Part shown: piece after piece, positions 16,640-24,298 of the stretch
How positions within the stretch are numbered: the first letter of the stretch is position 1
How the letters are laid out: each line of letters starts with the position of its first letter
The notes under the pieces: model-generated
The model's input: the letters and a program-made list of their open reading frames with translations, nothing else
Database searches by the model: none
Told to the model about the DNA's origin: nothing
Assembly: GCA_015999875.1 (NCBI GenBank)
Contig: JAECRG010000001.1
Location: forward strand, 107,330 to 171,329
Reading direction: 5' to 3'
From: Candidatus Saccharimonadota bacterium
GTDB taxonomy: Bacteria > Patescibacteriota > Saccharimonadia > Saccharimonadales > Saccharimonadaceae
Length of the DNA: 64,000 bases
Made by a program: the position numbers and the translations under genes

Positions 16640-16794
16640 GAGCCGCGACGCCTCTACTGCCCCCCGCAGTAGGCGAACCACCAGCCAACCCCTTTTCAGC
16701 TAAAAAAAGAAATTCGGCGGGGGAAATCTCAAAAAAGGCAAAGGGGGCGGCTGGTGGGGCGCGTCCGCCTTTCGGCGGACAGGCGGCGCGGCTC
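16640..16794. ncRNA. candidate structured RNA or repeat with four-way-junction fold
   Basis: An 8-bp closing stem GAGCCGCG/CGCGGCTC (16640-16647 with 16787-16794) encloses three further stems. Stem A is CTACTGC/GCAGTAG (16654-16672). Stem B is CCACCAGCC/GGCTGGTGG (16678-16686 with 16749-16757), extended by CCCCTTT/AAAGGGG. Stem C is GTCCGCC/GGCGGAC (16763-16780). Read on the minus strand, stem C is capped by GAAA, a GNRA tetraloop, which favours a minus-strand RNA. The element is much more GC-rich than its surroundings. It matches no RNA family I recognise (RNase P, tmRNA and SRP were considered). A non-transcribed repeat is an alternative. Confidence 0.45.
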
Positions 16795-16846
16795 AGATTA
16801 GCATTTGGCTGCGAAATGGGTTCGGATTTCGGCGTAAAATCGCACC

Positions 16847-16882
16847 AAATAAAATTGCGACCTTCTGGTCGCTATTTTATTT
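16847..16882 (-). terminator. terminator of the trpS-rluA-holB-TPR operon
   Basis: Stem AAATAAAAT-GCGACC paired with GGTCGC-ATTTTATTT has a TTCT loop and A/T-rich outer pairs that act as U-tract on either strand. Confidence 0.85.
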
Positions 16883-16926
16883 GATTTGTTCAAGTCATCT
16901 TCTTTTTGTCTAGTGCTCCAGAGAGC

Positions 16927-17598
16927 CTACATGACCACTTTGCGAGGCTGTTTTACAGTCTTCGTGACGCCTGTAGGCGCTTTTTTCGGTATGAGCAGGG
17001 ACTTGGCTTCTTCCCTGGCCGCATCAGCCATTTCAAGCTCATCTATGCGCTCGTACGCATCTGCCAAGATACGAAGCGACTGTGGATTTTTACGGTCATC
17101 AAACCCTACGGCGAGCTCGAGAGATTCAATCATCTTCTTTTTGTGACCGAGCTTTTCCTGCACTTTGGCATAGGCTATGTGTCGAGATGGAACCGAAGCC
17201 TCCATACTGATCGCCTGTTCAAATGCAAGAGCGGCCTTGTCGTATTTCTCCGTCTCGAAATATATCAGACCGACGTTGTGTAAGCTTGAAGCGCTCGGCT
17301 CAAGGCTCTGCGCAATTTCGAAACACTCTATAGCATCAGGAAACGCCTGCTGCTTGGCATAGAGTATACCAAGACGGTTATAGGCCGTGGCATTGCGTTC
17401 ATCGACACGCAAGATAGTCAGCAACGCCTTCTCAGCACGAAGATACTTTTTATCCTGAAGAGACTCTTGAGCAATTTCCCATAGCCTATCGAGCTTATCG
17501 GCAAATTTGAGCTTGGTCTCAGAGGCCACTTCGTGAATCGTCTGCCTATGAAATACGACAGCGAGACCGATGACTATAAGTAGTAGTAGTCCGAACAT
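16927..17598 (-). CDS. membrane-anchored TPR-repeat protein
   Basis: The 223-residue protein has an N-terminal membrane helix (about 2-16) and then about four tetratricopeptide repeats between 50 and 200, for example 'NATAYNRLGILYAKQQAFPD' and 'SSLHNVGLIYFETEKYDKAA'. TPRs bind other proteins. The C-terminus is basic. TACAAT lies 8 nt before the ATG, so it may also have its own leaderless transcript besides reading from holB, 44 nt upstream. Confidence 0.85.
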   Translation of the reverse strand: MFGLLLLIVIGLAVVFHRQTIHEVASETKLKFADKLDRLWEIAQESLQDKKYLRAEKALLTILRVDERNATAYNRLGILYAKQQAFPDAIECFEIAQSLEPSASSLHNVGLIYFETEKYDKAALAFEQAISMEASVPSRHIAYAKVQEKLGHKKKMIESLELAVGFDDRKNPQSLRILADAYERIDELEMADAAREEAKSLLIPKKAPTGVTKTVKQPRKVVM

Positions 17599-17642
17599 TA
17601 GTTACTATTGTACTACGAAGTACGCATCGTGTGAACTTCTCG

Positions 17643-18392
17643 CTATACGATACTGCGAAGAAGCTGCAGCTTGGTATTACCATTTTTGCGAATCGCTTCA
17701 TCTATGTCTAGCAGTAGCGCAGCCTCGTCGCGTAGGCGCACAGAGAATCTCGACTGTAGGAGAGTTCGATACATCACCTGGCATACGCCAATAAACTCTA
17801 GGGCAGTATCTCGTTTATCACCCACCTGCTTGATAATGACAAGGCGCTCATACGAGGAGCCGCCTACAAAGCGTTTCGCAAGCTCAAATAGCCTGCTCCG
17901 CTGTTCAAAATACCGAGAGTCTCGCGCCAGTCGTGACTCTTCGGCCCGAGATCCGCCCGCCATAAAGCGTATACGGGCCTGCGTATCTGCTGGAAGCTCA
18001 ATATTCGCGGTGCTCTGTATAATGACAGATTGCGAGCGGGAACGAATCGTATCAAGGAGCTGCATTGGTGTATGGGTCTGCAATACGAAATGCAAACCTC
18101 TGCGCGGCTCTTCCAGGAGCTTGAGTAGTGCGTTTTGAGATTGCACCGTCATCTTCGCAGCATCTCGCAGCACCACGATAGTACGAGTGTCTTTTTTGGC
18201 TGAACGCACGTCGATTTGAAGATTGCGAATATCGTCGATATAGATGCCCCTGCTCGTCTTTGTGGTGTTTGGATGCTCATCAACATAGAGCACCTCATCC
18301 TCTGTGGATGTTCGGGCATCCAGGTAGCTATCGAGCTGTTCGCCAGGTTCTCCTGCAACGATTACCGCTTGCGGAAGATACTGCAAGTTCAT
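17643..18392 (-). CDS. holB: DNA polymerase III delta' subunit (clamp-loader-like)
   Basis: The 249-residue product contains 'MTVQSQNALLKLLEEPRRG', the diagnostic delta'/gamma motif, then 'DTIRSRSQSVIIQS' with the sensor Ser-Arg-Ser. There is no Walker A at the N-terminus ('AVIVAGEPGEQLDSYL'), as expected for delta', which does not hydrolyse ATP. It is shorter than the E. coli protein (334). It would help load the sliding clamp. It starts 4 nt after the pseudouridine synthase gene, in the trpS operon. Confidence 0.85.
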   Translation of the reverse strand: MNLQYLPQAVIVAGEPGEQLDSYLDARTSTEDEVLYVDEHPNTTKTSRGIYIDDIRNLQIDVRSAKKDTRTIVVLRDAAKMTVQSQNALLKLLEEPRRGLHFVLQTHTPMQLLDTIRSRSQSVIIQSTANIELPADTQARIRFMAGGSRAEESRLARDSRYFEQRSRLFELAKRFVGGSSYERLVIIKQVGDKRDTALEFIGVCQVMYRTLLQSRFSVRLRDEAALLLDIDEAIRKNGNTKLQLLRSIV

Positions 18393-18396
18393 GCGG

Positions 18397-19548
18397 TTAA
18401 ATTACCTCGTGAAAACTTGCTGGTACTGGTGCTTCAAACACCTTGCGAATTCCACCGGGAAGCGTGATCTCTAGCTTGTGCGCGTGAAGATACATGCGGT
18501 CCGCAGACTCCTTACCATACACTTTATCACCAAGAATCGGCGTGCCGATATACGCCATATGGACACGAAGCTGATGTGTCCTACCGGTGCGAGGCTTAAG
18601 TGTCACTAGGGTGTGCGTATCACCCACTTCCTCAACTTCATAAACCGTCTCTGCTGTCTTGCCACTCGCATCAACACGAAATGTACTTGGGGCTGATGGA
18701 TTACGGCCGATAGGTAGATCTATCTTGGCTTTTTCTTGCTCAGGTGTACCCGAAACCACTGCCGCATACGTCTTTTTGGTAGTGCGGTTTGTAAACTGCT
18801 TGCTGATCATACTCGCTGCTTCATCATTTTTCACCATCAAGAGAACGCCGCTGGTGTCGCGATCGAGACGGTGTATGATTCCTGGTCGATTGGTGTCTGC
18901 TTTGTAGCTCGTCTTGTCTTTGACGAAATCTGCCGCAGTGTATTCTTCTGCCAAAGCGCCTTTTGCGTGAGTGAGTAGCCCGACAGGTTTGTTGATCACT
19001 ACTACATTGTCGTCTTCGTAAATCACTTCTATCTCAGTAGTCTCTATCACCGCCTCGACCGACTGTATTGTAATCACATCTGAATCCTTGACGGCACGCT
19101 TGGAAGAAAGTTCAACTTCACCATTAATAAGTACTTCACCTCGGCTAATGCGCTTTTGGTATGTGCTGCGTGATTCACCACCGAAACGCTCCACAAGTGC
19201 GAGATCAAGTCTTGCAGATTGAGGCTCATCACGGAGGAGATAGACCTCTTTTGCGCGGTACGGCAGTGCGTAAGTGGTGAGACTAGTATGCTGAGGAAGT
19301 GGTAAGAGTACATAGAAGTGTTCTTTGCCAGATTCAAGGGCCATTTCATAGACATAGTCTTCGTCATCTTCGGCAGCACCATCGATGAGTACTGCATAGT
19401 TTTTTTTGCCCACAGCAAAGCGAATCAGTACGTTTTTTTCGTGAGGTTTGGATTTACTAATACGCTCAATATGCCGTGGCATTACGTCGTCTTGGACTTC
19501 ATGAAACATGCGAAGTATAGCGACGAGATCTGATGAATCAAATTTCAT
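18397..19548 (-). CDS. RluA-family pseudouridine synthase with extra N-terminal domain
   Basis: The 383-residue protein has an S4 RNA-binding domain (about 110-165, 'STYQKRISRGEVLINGEVE') and the RluA/RluD catalytic domain with 'GIIHRLDRDTSGVLLMVKN' holding the catalytic Asp, plus 'KPRTGRTHQLRVHMAYIG'. It converts uridines in rRNA (probably 23S) or tRNA to pseudouridine. The first 105 or so residues are an unrecognised domain, 'NVLIRFAVGKKNYAVLIDG', not usual in the family. It lies 3 nt after trpS. Confidence 0.9.
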   Translation of the reverse strand: MKFDSSDLVAILRMFHEVQDDVMPRHIERISKSKPHEKNVLIRFAVGKKNYAVLIDGAAEDDEDYVYEMALESGKEHFYVLLPLPQHTSLTTYALPYRAKEVYLLRDEPQSARLDLALVERFGGESRSTYQKRISRGEVLINGEVELSSKRAVKDSDVITIQSVEAVIETTEIEVIYEDDNVVVINKPVGLLTHAKGALAEEYTAADFVKDKTSYKADTNRPGIIHRLDRDTSGVLLMVKNDEAASMISKQFTNRTTKKTYAAVVSGTPEQEKAKIDLPIGRNPSAPSTFRVDASGKTAETVYEVEEVGDTHTLVTLKPRTGRTHQLRVHMAYIGTPILGDKVYGKESADRMYLHAHKLEITLPGGIRKVFEAPVPASFHEVI

Positions 19549-19551
19549 ATC

Positions 19552-20673
19552 TTACGCCTTTGGCCTTAGACCGACAGCTTGTTGTGTCCGTAGTAGTGTT
19601 GCATTTGCTTGTGTATTCATAGTACGCTCCGATGTTTCTAGTTTAGTAATGAGCGTGGTGCTATCTACTTGCGCAAGTCGAGTCTGGAAATCTTCTAGGA
19701 ATCGGCTCATTTCTGTTGCTACGATCTTCTTGAAATCTCCATAGCGTTCGAGACCTTCGAACTTAGCCTGAACTTCTCTCAGCGGCTTTGCCTGTAGCAG
19801 TGCCAAGATATCGAGTAGATTTGAGATGCCTGGCTGCGCTGCACGATCATACTTGACCAAAGCTTTGTCGTCTGTGGTTGCTGACATGATTTTCTTAGCA
19901 GCAGTGGCTGGCTCATCACCGAGAAAGATTACACCTTTACCGGTCTCGTCTGATTTACTCATCTTCTTCGTAGGATTTACGAGATCCATGATGCGAAGCC
20001 CCTGGTCTTTGCCGAAGAATTCGTGTTGCCTCTTTACGGATTCCGGTACCGTAAACAACTCGCCGAAGCGATTATTCATTCGCCCTGCGATGTCACGTGC
20101 GAACTCAAGGTGTTGTGTTTGGTCGTCGCCGACAGGCACGTACCGAGCATCATAGAGAAGAATATCAGCAGCCATGAGGACTGGATAGTTAAAAAGACCC
20201 AGAGACACTCGCGAGCTAGCTTTTGTCGAATCCTCGAGCGCGACAATTGTGGTGACCAGATTACTGTCCCCTGCGCTCATTGACTTTGCGTATGCGTCCT
20301 CGCCTAATTTTGCAGACTTGTCCTTGAATTGAGTCATCCGACTCATTTCACCAAATCCGGTAAAACAATCGAGTATCCAGGTCAACTCACTGTGTGCTGG
20401 CACATAACTTTGGCGGTACAAATGAATGTTGTTGTTATCAAGCGGCAACCCTGCGGCAGCGTAGAGCTTCGCATTATTCATAATTTGGCCTTGCAGCTGA
20501 TCGTGGTCGATAGGCGTCGTGAAGCTATGCAGGTCGGGTATGAACATATTAACCTGATAGTCGGCAGAGCGAGTTTTTGCCATATCAATAATCGGCAGCA
20601 TTGCACCAAAGTAATTGCCGATATGCAAGTCATTGTTTGCACGGAGGCCAGTTAGTATTACAGGCTTAGTCAT
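19552..20673 (-). CDS. trpS: tryptophanyl-tRNA synthetase
   Basis: The product is 373 residues. It has the HIGH-type motif HIGN at 17-20 and KMSKS at 237-241, with 'VGDDQTQHLEFARDIAGR', a clear TrpS class I core. It charges the tRNA-Trp present at 1135. Compared with ordinary bacterial TrpS, about 30 extra residues (around 121-155) interrupt the region between 'MTQFKDKSA' and 'LGLFNYPVLMAADI'. The start is supported by AAGGAG 5 nt upstream of the ATG and TATAAT just before it. It heads the trpS-rluA-holB-TPR operon. Confidence 0.95.
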   Translation of the reverse strand: MTKPVILTGLRANNDLHIGNYFGAMLPIIDMAKTRSADYQVNMFIPDLHSFTTPIDHDQLQGQIMNNAKLYAAAGLPLDNNNIHLYRQSYVPAHSELTWILDCFTGFGEMSRMTQFKDKSAKLGEDAYAKSMSAGDSNLVTTIVALEDSTKASSRVSLGLFNYPVLMAADILLYDARYVPVGDDQTQHLEFARDIAGRMNNRFGELFTVPESVKRQHEFFGKDQGLRIMDLVNPTKKMSKSDETGKGVIFLGDEPATAAKKIMSATTDDKALVKYDRAAQPGISNLLDILALLQAKPLREVQAKFEGLERYGDFKKIVATEMSRFLEDFQTRLAQVDSTTLITKLETSERTMNTQANATLLRTQQAVGLRPKA

Positions 20674-20684
20674 AGTACTCCTTA

Positions 20685-21389
20685 TTATACCTTAATTTCC
20701 TCTGTTTCGCTTGCTTTGAAACCCAGATAGTCTGTTTGTTTTTTGTATGAGTTGTTTCCTGTCATAATCGGCACGAAGCCTAGATCATGTTTTTGGAAGT
20801 TGACAAAGCTTTTAGCTCGCTGCTGCGAGACGTCTTGTTTGTATATTTTCCCAAGCATTCTATAAAACTTCTTGTCTGGATGAGACTCTCTGTGTGACAC
20901 GAAATTCTGTAAATCTTGCGCGATAGCATCAAGCAACATGGGCGTGACAGCGTTGTTTGGCACTTCGTAGCCTATGACATTGTCACCAACTCCCACAATG
21001 TCTCCCATGGCCTGCACCTGGAGGACTGTGTCGATATGGGATGCACGCAGAAACTTCTTTTTTATGTCGCCGTCTAAATTATGGACTATTAGACAGTTGG
21101 GCTGTACGCAATTAGTTGTGTGCATGTCTAGCACAATGTCGGGACTAGTGATTCGTATGTACTCCTTGATCTCGCGAGCACGAAGCACTTCGTATTCGGT
21201 TCCACTTGCCTCGTAGCTTCTATTCAAATCCTTGTCTGTGTACCGCAACTTTTTTGCATACGCCTTCGGATTACCAATAACAAAATCTATCTTCTCAAGC
21301 AACGGAGAGCGTTTCTTGAGTAGTCTTTCGTATAGCTTGATACCAAGGAGTTCGTTTCCGTGTGTCGCAGCTATCAATAAAATCTTCAT
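20685..21389 (-). CDS. AstE/AspA-type zinc carboxypeptidase-like amidohydrolase
   Basis: The 234-residue product looks like the succinylglutamate desuccinylase/aspartoacylase branch of M14 peptidases. 'AATHGNELLG' gives the H-x-x-E zinc pair (His10, Glu13), 'KDLNRSYEA' the substrate-binding Asn-Arg, and 'VLDMHTTN' the third zinc His. The family removes acyl groups from amino acids. It is one of the few probable zinc enzymes in the window. It lies just upstream of trpS on the same strand. Confidence 0.8.
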   Translation of the reverse strand: MKILLIAATHGNELLGIKLYERLLKKRSPLLEKIDFVIGNPKAYAKKLRYTDKDLNRSYEASGTEYEVLRAREIKEYIRITSPDIVLDMHTTNCVQPNCLIVHNLDGDIKKKFLRASHIDTVLQVQAMGDIVGVGDNVIGYEVPNNAVTPMLLDAIAQDLQNFVSHRESHPDKKFYRMLGKIYKQDVSQQRAKSFVNFQKHDLGFVPIMTGNNSYKKQTDYLGFKASETEEIKV

Positions 21390-21394
21390 GCTTT

Positions 21395-22004
21395 TTATTT
21401 CCTTACTCTTGCTGTTAGTATAAGCGCATTTCCTGCACTCGCAAGACCAGAAAACTGTTGTTTGAGCGAGACTCCGCCTGATTCGAGTGGATTGTCCGCT
21501 GGATCTTCTCCTACAAATAACCCTTCTTCTCCGTATCTATTTACATGGTACAGCGCATCGATATATGTTGCGTCTGACATAGAAGTCGCCATGCCATGCA
21601 GCTCCACGTCATCAACAAGCGGGTACACTGCACTCGATTCGTTTTGGATCATTTTTATAATTGCAGGATTCCTCGTGTATGCTGCTAGGTACCCTGGATT
21701 ACACTCATTCACTAGCGTTCGTAGCATCGCCGTACCGACACCTTGGCGTTGCACCGATGGATGCACGACTCTTCCTGCAAGTTCAAGCGCACGCCCGCCA
21801 AAGGCATCCCCGAATCATCGAGAAAGCCATTAGTTCTTCTCTCACATGCGCAAGCTGAACCATATCGGCAGCGTGAATGTGGTTTTCCGTGTCTTCTCGC
21901 ATTTGAGCACTGTCTCCCTGGCCAAAGCCGATACCCGCAAGATATGCCAACTGGTCAACATCGCCCTTGGTGAATTGTTCTGGTGTTTTTGTAGTAATAC
22001 GCAT
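21395..22004 (-). pseudogene. GNAT-family N-acetyltransferase with frameshift
   Basis: Two frames together form one GNAT protein of about 200 residues. The first (22004 to about 21810) begins MRITTKTPEQFTKGDVDQLA and runs out of frame after 'MAFSMIRG'. The second resumes with 'DAFGGRALELAGRVVHPSVQ' and 'RQGVGTAMLRTL', the acetyl-CoA-binding motif A, and continues to 21395. Removing one G from the run of four (CCCC at 21808-21811 on the plus strand) restores a single frame. This could be a real pseudogene, a sequencing error in the homopolymer, or programmed frameshifting. The start has AAGGAG upstream. Confidence 0.8.
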
Positions 22005-22034
22005 CTCTTCTCCTTATGCGTTACGATAATAAAT

Positions 22035-22050
22035 GAGGCCTGACGGCCTC
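22035..22050 (-). terminator. possible weak terminator after the alpha/beta hydrolase gene
   Basis: Stem GAGGCC/GGCCTC with a 4-nt loop is followed on the minus strand only by an AT-rich TCATTTATTAT tract. Confidence 0.4.
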
Positions 22051-22179
22051 TTTCGTATTTTCAATTTTAGTGTGTTATTTCAAAACACAAAACAAGCCAT
22101 CAGAGAAGCTGTTGATGTGCCATGTGCTAAACTGATTGGTTTGTTTTATCATAGCCGAATAATACCATGACTATTGCAG

Positions 22180-22998
22180 CTACGCAAGTAATATATTACC
22201 GATGACTTCTGAGTAGGATTTACTTCTGTTTACCTCATGACCGGCGACTATAGGGTGGACTGTACAATTAGGATTATGTTTGGCGATAGATTTATAGTAT
22301 TTTTTGATCACATAGGGGTCGAGTCTGCCGTACACGAGCGACGTTGGCACATCCGTCTCAATAAGCCATTCAAATGCCGATTGGTTTTCTATAGCCATTT
22401 CAATTGAGCGAGCCACCGATCGAATATTCTTGTCATCCACTACAAAATCCGGATCGATAAATTTTACTCGCCGAGCATAGTAGTTCAACTTCTTCGTGAA
22501 ATCAGGTTTCTCTCGGAGATTTCGCAATACGTTTTTGTAGAATGTTTCCCCGTCAGGCAACTTGAATTTACTAAATATATAGCGTGGCTCCGACTTATAG
22601 AGCGGTGTACTGCAGAGTACAAGCGATTTAAGATGCATGGGGTACTTCTTAGCATATTCGATGGCCACGAGCGCACCTAACGAGTGCCCAACCAGAATCA
22701 CATCACCCGAGACATTGCACCGACGAAGAGTTGCCCGCAGACTAATCGCCTGCTCTTCCGCGTTGTAGCTACGCCAGTCTGGCTTAGGAGACTCCCCAAA
22801 CCCGAGTAAATCAACTGCAATTACTCTCGACTTAGTAGAAAGCGCATTAAGCGTTGTACTCCATACTTTGTGAGTACGGGCAAGCCCATGTACAAACACT
22901 ATCGTAGGCAGGCCAGCCTCTTGTGCAGCCTGATCAAACCCAACATGAAGAGTATGGGGTATGCCAAGTACCTTGTGTACGAGTTTGTCGCGCAACAT
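22180..22998 (-). CDS. alpha/beta hydrolase
   Basis: The 272-residue protein has the oxyanion segment 'TIVFVHGLARTHKVW', a nucleophile elbow 'VGHSLGAL' (Ser near 105), acid in 'LVYGRLDPYVI' and His in 'PIVAGHEVNRSK'. These form an intact triad of the esterase/haloperoxidase type. Substrate is unknown. The ATG at 22998 is uncertain because TATTAT abuts it directly. No signal peptide is seen. Confidence 0.85.
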   Translation of the reverse strand: MLRDKLVHKVLGIPHTLHVGFDQAAQEAGLPTIVFVHGLARTHKVWSTTLNALSTKSRVIAVDLLGFGESPKPDWRSYNAEEQAISLRATLRRCNVSGDVILVGHSLGALVAIEYAKKYPMHLKSLVLCSTPLYKSEPRYIFSKFKLPDGETFYKNVLRNLREKPDFTKKLNYYARRVKFIDPDFVVDDKNIRSVARSIEMAIENQSAFEWLIETDVPTSLVYGRLDPYVIKKYYKSIAKHNPNCTVHPIVAGHEVNRSKSYSEVIGNILLA

Positions 22999-23021
22999 AT
23001 AATATCCAGTTTGACACCAAA

Positions 23022-23049
23022 AAACCCTACCGTCAAATCGATAGGGTTT
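23022..23049 (-). terminator. terminator of the alpha (infA-rpsI) operon
   Basis: Arms AAACCCTA and TAGGGTTT lie 19 nt after the rpsI stop, followed on the minus strand by a run of T. Confidence 0.75.
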
Positions 23050-23067
23050 CTGATAGACAAAACGTAT

Positions 23068-23466
23068 TTAACGCTTTGAGAATTGTTCGCGCTTACGTGC
23101 AGAACGAAGACCGTACTTCTTGCGCTCTTTTTCGCGTGAATCGCGTTTAAGCATATCTGCTTTTTTGAGTGTAGGACGCAGGTCGCTGAATCCAACGGTG
23201 ATCGCTTTTGCGATAGCCAGTTTGATTGCGTCTACTTGACCAGCGAAACCGCCACCGCTTACGCGAATAGTGATATCGAAATCTTTCTGTTTACCAACAA
23301 CTGCGAGTGGATCAGTGATCTCAGCAAGCATTGGTTTGTTGCCAGAAAGGTAGTCTACTGCTGGCTTGTCGTTGATTGTCACAGTACCCTTGCCTTTGTA
23401 GAGGCGGGCGCGAGCTGTTGAGCTCTTGCGACGACCAAGTCCGTAGAAGTATGTAGCATCAGCCAT
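23068..23466 (-). CDS. rpsI: 30S ribosomal protein S9
   Basis: The 132-residue product matches S9: 'YGLGRRKSSTARARL' at the start and the conserved tail 'KKYGLRSARKREQFSKR', whose C-terminus reaches the P-site tRNA. It is the last gene of the operon and lies one base after rplM. Confidence 0.97.
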   Translation of the reverse strand: MADATYFYGLGRRKSSTARARLYKGKGTVTINDKPAVDYLSGNKPMLAEITDPLAVVGKQKDFDITIRVSGGGFAGQVDAIKLAIAKAITVGFSDLRPTLKKADMLKRDSREKERKKYGLRSARKREQFSKR

Positions 23467-23467
23467 A

Positions 23468-23911
23468 TTACTTTACCTCAACTTTCTTAGGTGTTTGTGC
23501 AGTATGTGCATGTTCAGCACCTGGGAACACCTTAAGACGATTCATACGATCCGCCTGAAGCTTGTTCTTTGGCAACATACCTTTTACTGAGTGTTCGATG
23601 ATACGCTCTGGGAATTTCTCACGAACTTCTTCGAGACGAGCATCTTTGATACCACCAGGGAAGCCGGAGTGACGGTAGTAAATCTTCTGTCGCTCTTTGT
23701 CACCTGTTACTGGCACATCTTTTGCGTTGATAACTACTACGTAGTCACCTGCGTCCATGTGTGGGGTGTATGTAGGCTTACTCTTGCCAATCAAGAGATT
23801 TGCAATGATGGTACTGAGGCGACCAAGTGGCAATTCACTTGCGTCAATCAGATGCCATGAACGAGTAATCTCGCTTGGTTTTTGAGAGTAAGTCTTTGAG
23901 TTAACAACCAT
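23468..23911 (-). CDS. rplM: 50S ribosomal protein L13
   Basis: The 147-residue product has L13 signatures 'WHLIDASELPLGRLSTIIAN', 'YTPHMDAGDYVVVINA' and 'VKGMLPKN'. L13 is an early-assembly protein of the large subunit. Its ATG overlaps the rplQ stop by one base (TAATG), and rplM-rpsI is the usual pair. Confidence 0.97.
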   Translation of the reverse strand: MVVNSKTYSQKPSEITRSWHLIDASELPLGRLSTIIANLLIGKSKPTYTPHMDAGDYVVVINAKDVPVTGDKERQKIYYRHSGFPGGIKDARLEEVREKFPERIIEHSVKGMLPKNKLQADRMNRLKVFPGAEHAHTAQTPKKVEVK

Positions 23912-24297
23912 TACTTAGTCTCCTTTCCAGCAGGCTTGAGCTCATCTACGAAACCGATAGTCGCAAGCTGAGCACCGTCACCAATACGTACACGAGTACG
24001 CTCTACACGAACGTGACCACTCGTGCGGCCAGTAAGCTGTGGAGCGATTTCGTCCACAAGCTTGTAGGCAGCAGCCTGAGTAGACAGCTGTGCGATAACC
24101 TGGCGTCGGCTATGCAAGTCACCTTTTTTAGCTTTTGTGATGAGCTTTTCAATGTAACGCACCAATTCTTTGGCTTTTGGCAACGTAGTTTCAATCTTGC
24201 CGTGTTCGACAAGGCTAGTCGCCAGACCCTTCATGAGTGCGCGGCGTTGGTCGCGCTCACGACCGAACTTACGCCCTTTGTATCCATGTCGGTGCAT
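23911..24297 (-). CDS. rplQ: 50S ribosomal protein L17
   Basis: The 128-residue product begins MHRHGYKGRKFGRERDQRRA, the conserved L17 N-terminus, and contains 'ALMKGLATSLVEHGKIETT'. It lies near the exit of the peptide tunnel. It follows rpoA by one base, as in most bacteria. Confidence 0.97.
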   Translation of the reverse strand: MHRHGYKGRKFGRERDQRRALMKGLATSLVEHGKIETTLPKAKELVRYIEKLITKAKKGDLHSRRQVIAQLSTQAAAYKLVDEIAPQLTGRTSGHVRVERTRVRIGDGAQLATIGFVDELKPAGKETK

Positions 24298-24298
24298 A

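Larger units (their letters stand above)
16549..16926. other. 378-bp intergenic stretch
   Basis: This is the longest gene-free stretch. From low to high coordinate it holds the minus-strand promoter of the nucleotidyltransferase gene (about 16555-16582), a GC-rich self-complementary element (16640-16794), a small hairpin with arms CGAAAT/ATTTCG (16812-16831), and the terminator of the TPR gene operon (16847-16882). The 84-codon plus-strand frame at 16630 is low-complexity and not coding-like. Confidence 0.7.

Noticed and set aside
16640-16882. RNase P RNA, tmRNA or SRP RNA
   Set aside because: None of their invariant core sequences is present on either strand, and there is no tRNA-like acceptor end with CCA.
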